Made by a program: the position numbers and the translations under genes. From Flavobacteriales bacterium UBA1531 (GTDB taxonomy: Bacteria > Bacteroidota > Bacteroidia > Flavobacteriales_D > Sanyastnellaceae), in contig DCPZ01000057.1 in the NCBI GenBank assembly GCA_002323795.1, forward strand, positions 1 through 64,000: DNA of 64,000 nt, read 5' to 3'. Shown here piece by piece: positions 47,066 to 55,117 of this stretch (the stretch's first letter is position 1; each line of letters starts with the position of its first letter). The notes under the pieces are model-generated. The model ran no database searches. It worked only from the letters and a program-made list of their open reading frames with translations, and was not told the DNA's origin.

Positions 47066-48055
47066 ATGGTAAGGATTGCTGACATAGACATCGCAGATTT
47101 TCCGCTGCTGCTGGCGCCCATGGAGGACGTAAGTGACCCCCCTTTTCGCGCTTTGTGCAAAAAGTATGGAGCAGATTTGATGTACACCGAATTCATCAGT
47201 TCGGAAGGATTGATACGCGATGCCGCCAAGAGCCGAGCGAAGTTGGATATCTTCGAATACGAGCGTCCCGTGGGCATTCAGATTTTTGGGAGTGAGATCG
47301 AATCGATGCGAAAGGCTACAGCGATTACCGAGCAAGCGCAACCGGACATCATTGATATCAATTATGGTTGCCCTGTCAAAAAAGTTGCCTGCAAGGGAGC
47401 CGGAGCTGGTATCCTGCAGGACATTCCGAAGATGGTGGAAATGACCAAGGAAATCGTCAACAGCACGTCACTGCCGGTCACGGTTAAAACAAGGCTCGGT
47501 TGGGACGACCAGTCCAAATTCATTGTTGAGGTTGCAGAGAGACTTCAGGATGTTGGCATCAAAGCCATTAGCATTCATGGCCGCACCCGGGCTCAGATGT
47601 ACAAAGGCGCGGCCGATTGGAGCCTAATCTCCGAGGTCAAGAACAATCCACGGATGCATATCCCAGTCTTCGGGAACGGTGACATCAACTCCCCTCAAAA
47701 GGCAGTGGAATATAAAGATCGTTATGGTATTGATGGAATTATGATTGGTCGGGCGAGCATCGGAGCACCATGGGTTTTTCGCGAAATAAAACATTACATG
47801 GCCACGGGTGAAGTGTTAGAATCTCCGGACATGCAGGAGCGGGTTGCAGTTGCGCGGGAGCATTTTGAAAAGGGCGTTGAATGGAAAGGGGAGCGGCTGG
47901 GCATTGTGGAAATGCGCCGTCATTATGCCAATTACTTCAAAGGACTTAGGGATTTTAAATCCCATCGTCTGGACCTCGTGACCCTCGATGAAGCCGATGC
48001 CATTCGAGATAAATTGGATGCCTTGTCCAGCATTCCGTTTGAGAAAGCGATATAG
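47066..48055 (+). CDS. dusB: tRNA-dihydrouridine synthase DusB
   Basis: DusB reduces specific uridines in the tRNA D-loop using FMN and NADPH. The 329 residues from the ATG at 47066 start MVRIADIDIADFPLLLAPME, with the FMN-binding LAPMEDVSDPPFR, the catalytic cysteine in KKVACKGAGAGIL, and the ISIHGRTRAQMYKG, PVFGNGDI and DGIMIGRASIGAPW segments of the TIM barrel. The open frame runs 72 codons upstream, across the CPBP start on the other strand, and is not coding there. It stands alone, with its own promoter. Confidence 0.95.
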   Translation: MVRIADIDIADFPLLLAPMEDVSDPPFRALCKKYGADLMYTEFISSEGLIRDAAKSRAKLDIFEYERPVGIQIFGSEIESMRKATAITEQAQPDIIDINYGCPVKKVACKGAGAGILQDIPKMVEMTKEIVNSTSLPVTVKTRLGWDDQSKFIVEVAERLQDVGIKAISIHGRTRAQMYKGAADWSLISEVKNNPRMHIPVFGNGDINSPQKAVEYKDRYGIDGIMIGRASIGAPWVFREIKHYMATGEVLESPDMQERVAVAREHFEKGVEWKGERLGIVEMRRHYANYFKGLRDFKSHRLDLVTLDEADAIRDKLDALSSIPFEKAI

Positions 48056-48102
48056 AGCTTGGGAGTGGCTTAATCGCCGAAGTGTTTGACGAAACAAGTC
48101 GA

Positions 48103-49347
48103 TTAAACGAAGCGGTGAACCAGGTTGCGCACCATCCAACCTGATCCGATTCCACCAATGATTACGACGATGATCAAAGTGCCAAGGACATCGAACATTT
48201 CAAGTGCAACAGGATAAGATGGGATGACAGAGCCCTGAAGTTTGACCCAGCCAAAATGCTGTTGCCCGAGCACCAAAAGAGTTCCAATGGCTGCGCCGAT
48301 GATACCTCCAATGGTATTGATCATCACTCCTTGAAGCGCGAAAACCTGTTCCAGTTTCCATCCTGTAAGCCCCATTGCGTTGAGGACTTCCATGTCTTGT
48401 CGCTTATCCAGCAACATCATCGTCAAGGAAGCCATGACATTGAAAGCAGCCACAACAAGGATGAAGCTTAGGATAACAAAAGTCGCCCATTTTTCAGCGC
48501 GGTTTGTTTGTGTGATGAGCTTGTTCTTTTCTGATCTCGTGCGCACTTTCCATTTGAGGCCTTCGGTGTTCAGGCGGTTTCGAATCGCAACAGCAGCTTC
48601 ATTTTCTGATATCCCGGGCAAGAGCCCTAATTCGTAGCGGGAGACAGTCGAATCTTTAGAAAACAATGCACGTGCAAAATCAAGGGGAGCCAAGATGTAC
48701 TTCCGGTCAATTTCAGCATTGATTGAAAAGACATCGCACACAAACGCACGCTTGGCTTGAAAGGCCTCTTCCTTATAACGTGTTAGCTTTTTGCCCGGGA
48801 TTGGGGCTCGGAGCAAAAGCGAAGCCCGCTGACTTTCGTTTTGAATGGAATTCAAGCCTAAGATATTCTTGACACCAAGGCCCAAGATCAAGCAGGGGGG
48901 GGATTCGCTCCACGCTTCATTCCAATTTCCTGACCGGACTGATGAAGCGATTGGCGTGGCGCTCAGCAAGAGGGAATCAAAGGCCAAAACAGCGCAGACA
49001 AGAGGTTGATTTCCTTCCCAGGATACAATGGCTTCACCTTCAATCACTGGCGCAACCACTTCGACCAAGGGATTTTTAGATTCAGCGCCAAACGATTCTT
49101 CAACCCATGCTCTGACTTCATTCGGAAGATCAGTCCCTGTGTCCGGAACGATAGCTACCGGTGCATCGAGCGTGCCAAATAAGTCAGAAACCACCTCTTC
49201 AATTCCGTTGAATGCACTCAGAATCGCAATCATTGCAGCGGTCACGGTAGCAATGACAAACATTGAAATGCCTGAGATGAGGTGGGTCAGGCTTTTGGAA
49301 CGACTCGCCCAGGCATATCGCCAAGCGAGACGAATTGGGAGTTTCAC
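48103..49347 (-). CDS. LolC/LolE-like ABC transporter permease
   Basis: This 414-residue inner-membrane protein has an N-terminal helix (about 20-45), a periplasmic domain of roughly 220 residues and three C-terminal helices with the FtsX signature (LTMMLLDKRQDMEVLNAMGLT). The N-terminal RLAWRYAWASRSKSLTHLIS motif is typical of the LolCE lipoprotein-release group. The ATPase LolD is not adjacent. It follows rbfA by 7 bp, an arrangement seen in many Bacteroidota. An eight-base C run at 48895-48902 (G run on the plus strand) lies in the coding sequence. Confidence 0.88.
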   Translation of the reverse strand: MKLPIRLAWRYAWASRSKSLTHLISGISMFVIATVTAAMIAILSAFNGIEEVVSDLFGTLDAPVAIVPDTGTDLPNEVRAWVEESFGAESKNPLVEVVAPVIEGEAIVSWEGNQPLVCAVLAFDSLLLSATPIASSVRSGNWNEAWSESPPCLILGLGVKNILGLNSIQNESQRASLLLRAPIPGKKLTRYKEEAFQAKRAFVCDVFSINAEIDRKYILAPLDFARALFSKDSTVSRYELGLLPGISENEAAVAIRNRLNTEGLKWKVRTRSEKNKLITQTNRAEKWATFVILSFILVVAAFNVMASLTMMLLDKRQDMEVLNAMGLTGWKLEQVFALQGVMINTIGGIIGAAIGTLLVLGQQHFGWVKLQGSVIPSYPVALEMFDVLGTLIIVVIIGGIGSGWMVRNLVHRFV

Positions 49348-49354
49348 GGGAGTG

Positions 49355-49693
49355 TTATTTTTTCAGCGCATTGTTGATTGACTCATAATAGTCAATGCTG
49401 TCGTCAAGGTAAAAATTCAACTCAGGAATGACCCGAACTTGTTTGCCAATTTTGTCGCTGAGGGCTTTGCGCACGCGCCATCCTTCTAGCTTCACAGCCT
49501 CGAGAGCAATTTTTTTATCGGGCACGGCCATGAAACTGAGGTAGACTTTGGCCAAACCAAGATCGGGAGACATCCGAACTTGTGTTACTGAAATGAACAT
49601 TCCGGCAAACCAGGAACTGCTATTTTGCTGGAACAAAACACTCAAATCCCGCCGAATCAGTTCGGCTACTTTTTCTTGTCGTATTGCTGCCAT
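49355..49693 (-). CDS. rbfA: Ribosome-binding factor A
   Basis: RbfA is a KH-domain factor for late maturation of the 30S subunit. The 112 residues start with MAAIRQEKVAELIRRDLSVL and include the SVTQVRMSPDLGLAKVYLS segment and the RVIPELNFYLDDSIDYYESI end, all typical. The length is normal. It sits between hflX (50 bp upstream) and the LolC/E-like permease. On the minus strand TGACTTTG, one mismatch from the -7 consensus, lies 13 nt before the ATG and may give it a separate start of transcription. Confidence 0.95.
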   Translation of the reverse strand: MAAIRQEKVAELIRRDLSVLFQQNSSSWFAGMFISVTQVRMSPDLGLAKVYLSFMAVPDKKIALEAVKLEGWRVRKALSDKIGKQVRVIPELNFYLDDSIDYYESINNALKK

Positions 49694-49742
49694 CGAGCAA
49701 AGGTCGCAAAGTCAGAGCAACTCCGGTACTGCTTGATGACAA

Positions 49743-50924
49743 TCAGTAGAGAAAGTTGTGATAAGGGTAGCGCTTGATGTGAATTTCCTTAACCGCTTCA
49801 AATACTTTGTGCCGCAGTTCTTCGAGTCCAGTCTTTTGCACTGCTGAGATGAAAATGACTTCGCGATCCACGCGCTCAAAGCGTTCACGCAATCCCCCAA
49901 TTTGATCTTCACGAGTGGGGCCGAAAGGTTCTTCTTCTAAGCAATCTATTTTATTGAAGACAATCATGGACGGTTTGTCATCGCTGCCGATTTCTGCCAA
50001 GGTGCTCTCGACGATGGTAAGGTGTTCTTCGAATTGCGGATGGCTTACATCGATGACATGCAGAAGCAGATCGCTTTCTCGTGTTTCGTCGAGGGTTGAT
50101 TTGAAACTTTCGATGAGTTGATGAGGCAATTTTCGGATAAACCCGACAGTATCACTGAGAAGGAAAGGGAGATTTTGCAGGACCACTTTTCGAACTGTGG
50201 TGTCCAGTGTGGCAAACAATTTATTCTCCGCGAACACTTTGCTTTTCGACATTACTGTCATTAAAGTACTTTTGCCTGCGTTGGTATACCCAACCAATGC
50301 AACACGCACAAGCGCGCCACGATTGCCGCGTTGAGTAGCCATCTGTTGATCGATCGATTTCAACTCTTTTTTGAGGTGAGAAATGCGGTCGCGGATGATT
50401 CGGCGGTCAGTTTCAATTTCCTTCTCTCCAGGACCTTTCATGCCGATTCCTCCTTTCTGTTTTTGCAAGTGTGTCCACATGTTGGTGAGGCGTGGCAGCA
50501 GGTATTGGTACTGTGCCAATTCTACTTGGGTCTTGGCGTGAGCTGTGCGGGCTCTCTGGGCGAAAATATCGAGGATTAAATTCGGACGATCTAGGATTTT
50601 CCGTTCTGGGATTTCGCGCTCGATGTTTCGCAGTTGCGTTGGGCTTAATTCGTCATCAAAAATGAGCATGTCTACGTTCCTCTCTTCGACGAATTCCTTT
50701 ATTTCTTGTAGCTTACCGCTCCCCACAAAAGTCCGAGTATCTGGACGATTGAGCCCTTGAATGAAAGTTCTGAGGGATGTGGCTTCTGCGGTAGTGGCTA
50801 AAAAGGCTAACTCTTCGAGGTGTTCATCCACAGTGTCCCGTGATTGACCTCCCGTGACCAATCCAATCAGGATGCACGTTTCGGGTTCCTGAGCCGTGGA
50901 ATACGATTTCTTTTTATCTAGCAT
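49743..50924 (-). CDS. hflX: Ribosome-associated GTPase HflX
   Basis: HflX is a GTPase that splits stalled or hibernating ribosomes. The 393 residues comprise an N-terminal domain with FVGSGKLQEIKEFV and IFDDELSPTQLRNIE, the glycine-rich linker KGGIGMKGPGEKEIE followed by a coiled coil, and the G domain with Walker A GYTNAGKST, switch DTVGFIRKLPHQLI and NKID. The ATG at 50924 is chosen; the frame is open 33 codons upstream into the cytochrome c gene. A gap of 7 bp separates the two genes. Confidence 0.95.
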   Translation of the reverse strand: MLDKKKSYSTAQEPETCILIGLVTGGQSRDTVDEHLEELAFLATTAEATSLRTFIQGLNRPDTRTFVGSGKLQEIKEFVEERNVDMLIFDDELSPTQLRNIEREIPERKILDRPNLILDIFAQRARTAHAKTQVELAQYQYLLPRLTNMWTHLQKQKGGIGMKGPGEKEIETDRRIIRDRISHLKKELKSIDQQMATQRGNRGALVRVALVGYTNAGKSTLMTVMSKSKVFAENKLFATLDTTVRKVVLQNLPFLLSDTVGFIRKLPHQLIESFKSTLDETRESDLLLHVIDVSHPQFEEHLTIVESTLAEIGSDDKPSMIVFNKIDCLEEEPFGPTREDQIGGLRERFERVDREVIFISAVQKTGLEELRHKVFEAVKEIHIKRYPYHNFLY

Positions 50925-50931
50925 GTTCGCT

Positions 50932-51270
50932 TCAATCCCTGAATTCTTCGATGTATGCAGCAATGCCACTAATAGTGGCCGCGTCGAGGATGCCTTGTTG
51001 TGGAGGCATGGCTCCCTTTCCATAGGTAATGAGCGCTATGCGATCCTCGAGACTCATTTTGGAAACACTTAGATCCGGTGCCATAGAAGCCATTAGTTTG
51101 CCATCGTTTCCATGACAAAGCGAACACTTCATTGCATAGGCCCGTTTGACCGAGGCGATCGAGGGTTGCTGACTTGGTGCGGATTTCGACTCAGCGGATT
51201 CTTCAGCCGAACCACACTGGGCGAGCAAAAAGATCGGCAAAAAGCCTAGGAGCAATGAGGTATGTCTCAA
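50932..51270 (-). CDS. Cytochrome c lipoprotein (class I)
   Basis: This small haem protein has a single CSLCHG haem-binding site and an axial methionine in KGAMPPQQG, the pattern of class I cytochromes c. The sequence before it ends in FLLAQC, a lipobox that would anchor it to a membrane by an N-terminal lipid. A TTG at 51270 gives a textbook lipoprotein signal (MRHTSLLLGFLPIFLLAQC) and 112 residues; the ATG at 51336 would add 22 residues ahead of the signal. The start is uncertain. It likely carries electrons in the periplasm. An apparent cytochrome-b-like fragment lies just upstream. Confidence 0.85.
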   Translation of the reverse strand: MRHTSLLLGFLPIFLLAQCGSAEESAESKSAPSQQPSIASVKRAYAMKCSLCHGNDGKLMASMAPDLSVSKMSLEDRIALITYGKGAMPPQQGILDAATISGIAAYIEEFRD

Positions 51271-51280
51271 AGTAATGTGT

Positions 51281-51515
51281 TCAACCAATTGACAAACAAC
51301 TGTGTACTCCGAAACCGGGCCGAATAGGCCATGCAATGCTCACGCGGATGATCATTAAAGACCTGAAGGAGAGCGGCAGGGACCACGTTTTTTCGGAAAA
51401 GTTGCTTCCGTTGCGTTTGGTGGACCAAGCTTTCAAAATGTGAACGCTGACAAAGGCTAACACGACCCAGCTTGTAATGCTGTGCAGGTGTTGGAATCCA
51501 ATAATCATAGGTCAA
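51281..51515 (-). pseudogene. Possible decayed cytochrome-b-like (DUF4405-type) fragment
   Basis: A 75-residue frame starting at 51508 encodes QHLHSITSWVVLAFVSVHIL, one membrane helix flanked by histidines, resembling the haem-binding helix of small DUF4405/cytochrome b561-like proteins. The continuation in the same frame looks unlike protein, while the alternative frame (start 51515, ending 51267) continues with QRKQLFRKNVVPAALLQ, which looks more natural, so a frameshift may have occurred. It could also be a short real protein or chance. It fills most of the gap between gdhA and the cytochrome c gene. Confidence 0.3.
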
Positions 51516-51539
51516 AGATAACCTGTTAAAGGATGCCGT

Positions 51540-52895
51540 TTAGACGATGCCTTGATCGATCATCGCGTCTGCAACTTTCACAAAACCAGCGATGTTTGCG
51601 CCTTTCACATAATCAACGTAGCCGTTCTCGTCCTTGCCGAAGTCAACGCACTGTGAATGAATGTCCTTCATGATGGAGAGCAATCGCTGATCGACTTCTT
51701 CCCGAGACCAAGACAATCGCAGGCTGTTTTGCGACATTTCAAGCCCACTTGTGGCGACACCGCCCGCGTTCGAAGCTTTGCCAGGTGCAAAGAGCACCTT
51801 TGCTGATTGAAAAGCCTCAATTGCCTCTGGCGTGCTCGGCATATTTGCACCTTCCGCGACGACCATGCAGCCGTTCGAGATTAGATTGATAGCATCATTT
51901 GCCTCCAGTTCATTTTGTGTTGCGCACGGAAATGCTGCATCGCAGCTTATGTTCCAAGGCCGTCCTCCGGCATGATAGGTTGAATCCGGGTGAGCGTCGA
52001 TGTATTCTGAAATTCGCCCACGACGACCATTTTTCAATTCCATGATCCAAGCTAATTTGGCTTGATCAATGCCATCGGGGTCATGAATGAATCCCCCAGA
52101 GTCCGACATGGTGAGCACTTTTCCACCCATTTGGATCACCTTTTCTGCAGCGTATTGTGCGACATTTCCAGAACCGGAAATGACAACATTTTTGCCAGCG
52201 AGGTCTTGTCCTTTGGTGCTGAGCATTTCAGCGGCAAAGTAGACAGCGCCATAGCCAGTAGCCTCAGGACGGATTAACGAGCCGCCCCAGTTTCGGCCTT
52301 TGCCCGTCAACACACCTGTGAATTCGTTTCTCAGGCGTTTGTACTGTCCAAACATGTATCCGATTTCTCGGCCCCCAACGCCGATATCGCCGGCTGGGAC
52401 GTCAGTATTTGGACCGATGTGGCGAGACAACTCTGTCATGAAACTTTGGCAGAATTGCATCACTTCACGGTCAGACTTTCCTTTGGGATTGAAATCGGCA
52501 CCACCTTTTCCTCCGCCCATAGGAAGTGTCGTCAAACTGTTCTTGAATACCTGCTCGAATCCCAAGAATTTCAAGACGCTCAAATTGACAGTAGGATGAA
52601 ACCGCAATCCACCTTTGTAAGGGCCAATTGCGGAGTTGAATTCTACTCTGTACCCGCGGTTTACTTGCACATTCCCATGATCGTCCGTCCAGGGCACTCG
52701 GAACATGATGACACGCTCTGGCTCCACCATGCGCCTCAGGATTTGTTCCTTGGCGTATTTTGGATGATTGGCAATGAAGGGAATGACAGTTTCTGCAACT
52801 TCTTGGACCGCTTGAATGAACTCAGGTTCATGCGGATTTTGAGCGGTGACTTCATTCATGAAGTTCTGCACCTGCTCGTGGATAGATTGAGTCAT
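51540..52895 (-). CDS. gdhA: NADP-type glutamate dehydrogenase
   Basis: GdhA aminates 2-oxoglutarate to glutamate, usually with NADPH. The 451 residues show the substrate motif PMGGGKGGADFNPKGKS with the catalytic lysine, DVPAGDIGVGGREIGYMFGQYK, and the Rossmann motif SGSGNVAQYAAEK. The hexameric 450-residue type fits NADP use. The ATG at 52895 is preferred; a TTG directly before it is in frame. It starts 36 bp after the SDR gene and has its own -7 box. 2-Oxoglutarate links it to the sucAB complex. Confidence 0.96.
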   Translation of the reverse strand: MTQSIHEQVQNFMNEVTAQNPHEPEFIQAVQEVAETVIPFIANHPKYAKEQILRRMVEPERVIMFRVPWTDDHGNVQVNRGYRVEFNSAIGPYKGGLRFHPTVNLSVLKFLGFEQVFKNSLTTLPMGGGKGGADFNPKGKSDREVMQFCQSFMTELSRHIGPNTDVPAGDIGVGGREIGYMFGQYKRLRNEFTGVLTGKGRNWGGSLIRPEATGYGAVYFAAEMLSTKGQDLAGKNVVISGSGNVAQYAAEKVIQMGGKVLTMSDSGGFIHDPDGIDQAKLAWIMELKNGRRGRISEYIDAHPDSTYHAGGRPWNISCDAAFPCATQNELEANDAINLISNGCMVVAEGANMPSTPEAIEAFQSAKVLFAPGKASNAGGVATSGLEMSQNSLRLSWSREEVDQRLLSIMKDIHSQCVDFGKDENGYVDYVKGANIAGFVKVADAMIDQGIV

Positions 52896-52921
52896 CAACG
52901 TGTATATTAACGTTAGCGTCG

Positions 52922-52929
52922 CAAATTTA
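52922..52929 (-). promoter_or_regulatory. Candidate -7 box for gdhA
   Basis: On the minus strand this is TAAATTTG, an exact TAnnTTTG match ending 26 nt before the gdhA ATG, just after the SDR stop codon. An 8-bp palindrome, TAACGTTA (52908-52915), lies between the box and the start. Confidence 0.4.
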
Positions 52930-52931
52930 AT

Positions 52932-53735
52932 TCACAAGGAAGAAGTTCGGCCTCCATCCACTGGTAAATTCACGCCGGAGATGTAACTCGCTGATGGTGA
53001 GGCCAAAAAGGCGATAGCCCTGCCCACTTCATCCGGTTCTCCGGTGCGTTTCATAGGTACAGCATTCGCCATTTGCTGTCGAATCTTGTCTGCTGGGGTG
53101 CTTGTTTTTGCTGATTTATTCTCAATGATTTGATCTAATCTGGCCGTATTGGTAGCGCCGGGCAGGACATTGTTCACGGTGATTCCATAAACGCCGACCT
53201 CGTTTGCCCAAGTTTTTGCCCAACTGGCTACGGCGCCTCTGATGGTGTTACTCACGCCCAAATTGGGAAGCGGTTGTTTCACGCTTGTGCTGATGACATT
53301 GATGATTCTGCCGTAGCCTGCACTTTTCATCCCAGGAAGAACGGCTTGAGCCAAAATTTGATTGCAAACGAGGTGCTGCTCGAATGTATTTCGGAAGGCA
53401 TCAATTTCGGCGTTGACAATGGGGCCCCCTGCAGGACCTCCTGTGTTATTGACGAGGATGTGGATTATTTCCTTTTTAACGACGGTTTGGATGGCGCTAT
53501 GTACATGATTAGGGTCGCTAAAATCTGCTACGGCGAAGGCATGATTCGCGGGTCCAGGCAGATTAGAAAGCGCTTTTTTGAGGCTTTCCTCGTTGCGTGC
53601 TAACAATATGATTCTCGCACCTAAACCCGCGAGATGCGAGGCAGCAGCCCAGCCAATGCCTTGTGTTGAGCCACATACGACCGCAGTTTTCCCCGAGAGA
53701 TCGAGTGGCATCCATTCCTTGTGTTCATTTGACAT
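52932..53735 (-). CDS. SDR-family oxidoreductase with non-canonical catalytic site
   Basis: This 267-residue protein has a short-chain dehydrogenase/reductase Rossmann fold: the cofactor motif CGSTQGIGWAA near residue 20, VNNTGGPAGGP for the NNAG region, and a C-terminal YISGVNLPVDGGRTSSL. The expected catalytic Tyr-xxx-Lys is replaced; the aligned stretch VSNTIRGAVASWAKT reads Ser-xxx-Arg. This matches a known BKR-like SDR subgroup that lacks the full catalytic tetrad. It may therefore use an unusual mechanism or have a non-reductase role. It is 36 bp upstream of gdhA. Confidence 0.86.
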   Translation of the reverse strand: MSNEHKEWMPLDLSGKTAVVCGSTQGIGWAAASHLAGLGARIILLARNEESLKKALSNLPGPANHAFAVADFSDPNHVHSAIQTVVKKEIIHILVNNTGGPAGGPIVNAEIDAFRNTFEQHLVCNQILAQAVLPGMKSAGYGRIINVISTSVKQPLPNLGVSNTIRGAVASWAKTWANEVGVYGITVNNVLPGATNTARLDQIIENKSAKTSTPADKIRQQMANAVPMKRTGEPDEVGRAIAFLASPSASYISGVNLPVDGGRTSSL

Positions 53736-53739
53736 GCAG

Positions 53740-53747
53740 CGAATTTA
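53740..53747 (-). promoter_or_regulatory. Candidate -7 box abutting the SDR start
   Basis: On the minus strand this is TAAATTCG, one mismatch from TAnnTTTG, ending 4 nt before the SDR ATG. Confidence 0.3.
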
Positions 53748-53772
53748 GGACAGCAGGGCTCAAATCATGCTG

Positions 53773-53780
53773 TACATTTG
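53773..53780 (+). promoter_or_regulatory. Candidate -7 box for mce
   Basis: TACATTTG exactly matches TAnnTTTG. It ends 12 nt before an ATG at 53793 and 18 nt before the ATG at 53799, and it covers the in-frame TTG at 53778, arguing against that codon as a start. Confidence 0.42.
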
Positions 53781-53798
53781 AAACACACGCGAATGATT

Positions 53799-54194
53799 AT
53801 GAAACGAATCGAACACATCGGCATTGCCGTCAAAGACTTGGAGGCGGCAGAGCGCATTTTTGAAGACATTCTTGGAGAGCCCGCCTTCAAACGTGAACAC
53901 GTTCCTTCGGAGTCTGTAAACGTGAGCTTTTTTAAAACAGGTGAGAGCAAGGTGGAATTGCTGGAGTCGACTCATGCCGACGGACCGATTTCGAAACACA
54001 TTGACAAACGCGGAGAAGGTTTGCATCACTTGGCTTTTGCCGTTGATGATTTACAAGCTGAAATTAATCGGTTGCAAAAGCGGGGATACCGGATCGTTAG
54101 CGGACCGAAGGAGGGGGCCGATCAAAAGATGATTGCATTTCTTCACCCGGCGGATTCATCTAAAGTTCTCGTTGAGCTCTGTGCTCAGCGATGA
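53799..54194 (+). CDS. mce: Methylmalonyl-CoA epimerase
   Basis: This enzyme interconverts the 2R and 2S forms of methylmalonyl-CoA between propionyl-CoA carboxylase and the B12-dependent mutase. The 131-residue vicinal-oxygen-chelate protein starts MKRIEHIGIAVKDLEAAERI. The metal ligands are His in EHIGIAV, His in GLHHLAFAVDD, and Glu in VLVELCAQ at the end, with KVELLEST between them. An ATG two codons earlier (53793) is equally possible. It is a single-gene unit divergent from the SDR gene. The cobalamin adenosyltransferase at 41960 supports the same pathway. Confidence 0.95.
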   Translation: MKRIEHIGIAVKDLEAAERIFEDILGEPAFKREHVPSESVNVSFFKTGESKVELLESTHADGPISKHIDKRGEGLHHLAFAVDDLQAEINRLQKRGYRIVSGPKEGADQKMIAFLHPADSSKVLVELCAQR

Positions 54195-54208
54195 GCGAAA
54201 AGCATTGC

Positions 54209-55117
54209 TTAGCCCTTGCGACGGCGCTTGTTAATTTTTCGCTGCATGGCGGGCTCGAAGAGCGGCATGGTTTCGTTTTCTAAGTTTTTTCCGGCACATG
54301 AAATGTCGGGTTTACGGCGCAGAAAGTCCCAATTGAGCGTGATGTGTGCAGAGCGAAATTTTCCTTCGTAGCGATCAATCAGTCCGCCACCATCTGCGGC
54401 GAAGGGCGAGAGTTGCAACGCATCGGTCTGAGCAATGATTCGTAAGTAACGGCCCGCTCTCGTTCGCACGCCGAAGCCTAGTCCTAATTCCAATGCCAAT
54501 CTATGATTCGTTGGTGTTTGTCTTCGAACGAAGCGATGAGAGGGTCCAGATCGATTGAAGGTCCGGCTCCACTCTGCATCCCACCCTAGACCCATCTGGG
54601 CCTCCAAGAAAAAATCAGGCCTCAGTTCAATGGCGCGATGAAGCCGTAACGTCAATTCTGAAACCATTCCCGAAGCGCTGAGGTCGGTGAGCGTATCAGC
54701 AATCAGCGCATTTGTTGAGTCCGCAACATTTCCGATGAATATGGATTCTGCTCGGTGCCTTCCTCCCTCTAATTGGACGCTTATCCGATCCCATAGAATT
54801 GGCCGCTTGACAACGTGCCAATAGCCTATGCCAAGCCTCGGACCTATGGAGCCTTGGTGATTCCAATGTCCTGAGTGCAGGGTGTCGATTTGCCCGATTT
54901 CATTGACCACTGTAAGCACAGATAGGGATTCTTGCGGGCTCGCTCGAAGCCAATGTGCACCGGCACCGAACGTCCATCCGCTGCCCCGAAATTGACTGCG
55001 CTGTGCATCAAAAAGAATGTCTGACTGACCCAGGGCAGATGGGACAATTGGGATGAACGCAAGCCATAAGAATGCAATGAAGCCAAAACATTCAAACGCT
55101 GATTTGTCATGGCTCAT
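54209..55117 (-). CDS. Predicted outer-membrane beta-barrel protein, function unknown
   Basis: This 302-residue protein has an N-terminal signal peptide (to about residue 30, ending SALGQ). It is then dominated by alternating hydrophobic and polar residues with many Gly, Arg and aromatic residues (for example WTFGAGAHWLR, ELTLRLHRAI, LALELGLGFGVRT), which suggests an outer-membrane barrel. The end is unusual: a basic tail (MQRKINKRRRKG) follows the last strand. I do not recognise a family. The start overlaps the kmo stop codon in an ATGA junction, so it is translated with kmo, a pairing with no known logic. Confidence 0.65.
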   Translation of the reverse strand: MSHDKSAFECFGFIAFLWLAFIPIVPSALGQSDILFDAQRSQFRGSGWTFGAGAHWLRASPQESLSVLTVVNEIGQIDTLHSGHWNHQGSIGPRLGIGYWHVVKRPILWDRISVQLEGGRHRAESIFIGNVADSTNALIADTLTDLSASGMVSELTLRLHRAIELRPDFFLEAQMGLGWDAEWSRTFNRSGPSHRFVRRQTPTNHRLALELGLGFGVRTRAGRYLRIIAQTDALQLSPFAADGGGLIDRYEGKFRSAHITLNWDFLRRKPDISCAGKNLENETMPLFEPAMQRKINKRRRKG

